From DATKSG01 sp035531775 (GTDB lineage Bacteria > Actinomycetota > Acidimicrobiia > Acidimicrobiales > UBA8190), in assembly GCA_035531775.1 (NCBI GenBank), contig DATKSG010000082.1, forward strand, positions 1-23,252: a stretch of 23,252 nucleotides of DNA, read 5' to 3'. A program made the translations under genes and the position numbers. The stretch's first letter is position 1. Every line of letters begins with the position of its first letter. The notes below the pieces were generated by a model, which searched no databases, had not been told where the DNA came from, and saw nothing but the letters and a program-made list of their open reading frames with translations. Of the stretch, positions 22,991 through 23,252 are shown in pieces.

Positions 22991-23252
22991 CTGTCGTCGG
23001 TCCTTTGCGTGGCGCTAGGGGTGTCACCGTCGTCGGTGACGACGGTGACCTGTGTCGGAGGGCGGCGACGGAGCAATCTGGTGATGGCGCGCACCGGGGC
23101 GGTGATCCGCCAGCTGGTCGACGACCGCATCTGAGCCAGCTGCAGACGGGCGTCAGCCAAAGCATCCTCCACCGCACCCATGTGGCGCCCGGTTTCGATC
23201 TGGTCGTGACGCAGGACCCGGACGTCGTGCTCGGCCGCCTCCAGGCGGCCGA
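22987..23252 (-). CDS. C-terminal part of a glycan-cluster protein (cut by window edge)
   Basis: The reverse frame is open from the right edge to TGA at 22987-22989, giving about 87 residues. It starts with an acidic/basic heptad-like region (GRLEAAEHDVRVLRHDQI) consistent with a coiled coil, then MRSSTSWRITAPVRAITRLL, a tail often seen at the C-terminus of actinobacterial glycosyltransferases and methyltransferases in O-antigen-like clusters (recalled). The catalytic part lies outside the window. An ATG at 23181 is internal and not the likely start, because the frame and character continue upstream. It overlaps the TylF gene by 4 bp, so they form an operon. Confidence 0.7.
   Translation of the reverse strand, partial: GRLEAAEHDVRVLRHDQIETGRHMGAVEDALADARLQLAQMRSSTSWRITAPVRAITRLLRRRPPTQVTVVTDDGDTPSATQRTDDR

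Overview
This is a very GC-rich, gene-dense actinobacterial window. The N-terminal half of a cell-wall signalling cluster (fhaA, fhaB, PP2C phosphatase, PASTA kinase, a TrpG/PabA glutaminase, crgA), an F420-type oxidoreductase, many start codons with no Shine-Dalgarno but a TANNNT box just upstream, and Thr-rich extracellular tails all point to Actinobacteria. My best guess is an uncultured member of the Acidimicrobiia; that placement is inference. No rRNA, CRISPR array or prophage is visible.

Layout. (1) 1-141: right end of an ISL3-type insertion sequence, stopping about 44 bp past the 3' end of a tRNA-Leu(CAG). (2) 501-6193: conserved cell-division / Ser-Thr phosphorylation cluster on the + strand (fhaA, fhaB, pstP, pknB, crgA), with pabA/trpG on the - strand between pknB and crgA. 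The order matches the mycobacterial tRNA-Leu/fhaA-to-crgA block except that rodA and pbpA are missing. At their place (2999-3144) lie what look like the first ~26 codons of pbpA joined out of frame to its last ~20 codons. This is a real deletion scar or an assembly collapse, and it is the most notable thing in the window. (3) 6229-10032: metabolic genes: a VOC-fold protein, a thiolase divergent from a hotdog thioesterase across a perfect 14-bp palindrome, a ComF-like phosphoribosyltransferase and an LLM-class flavin/F420 oxidoreductase. (4) 10181-12421: a secreted GH5 cellulase-like enzyme with N-terminal Ig-like domains. (5) 12468-14642: MarR regulator and 14-TM DHA2-type drug exporter, translationally coupled, with a 15-bp operator-like inverted repeat over the promoter. 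(6) 14701-18249: sensor histidine kinase coupled (ATGA overlap) to a REC-GGDEF-EAL response regulator whose catalytic motifs all look intact, behind an AT-richer promoter with two inverted repeats. (7) 18287-23252: surface-glycan cluster: double-domain GT2, a frameshifted small coiled-coil protein, a GT-B-like glycosyltransferase, a TylF-type O-methyltransferase and the C-terminus of another glycan-cluster protein running off the right edge.

How the parts work together. FhaA, FhaB, PstP and PknB form the phospho-switch that in actinobacteria controls peptidoglycan synthesis and division. Its usual enzymatic clients, RodA and PbpA, are absent here, so the regulators are retained without their neighbours. 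The c-di-GMP two-component pair, the cellulase and the glycan cluster would all fit a cell that modulates surface polysaccharide and attachment, but no direct regulatory link between them is visible in the sequence.
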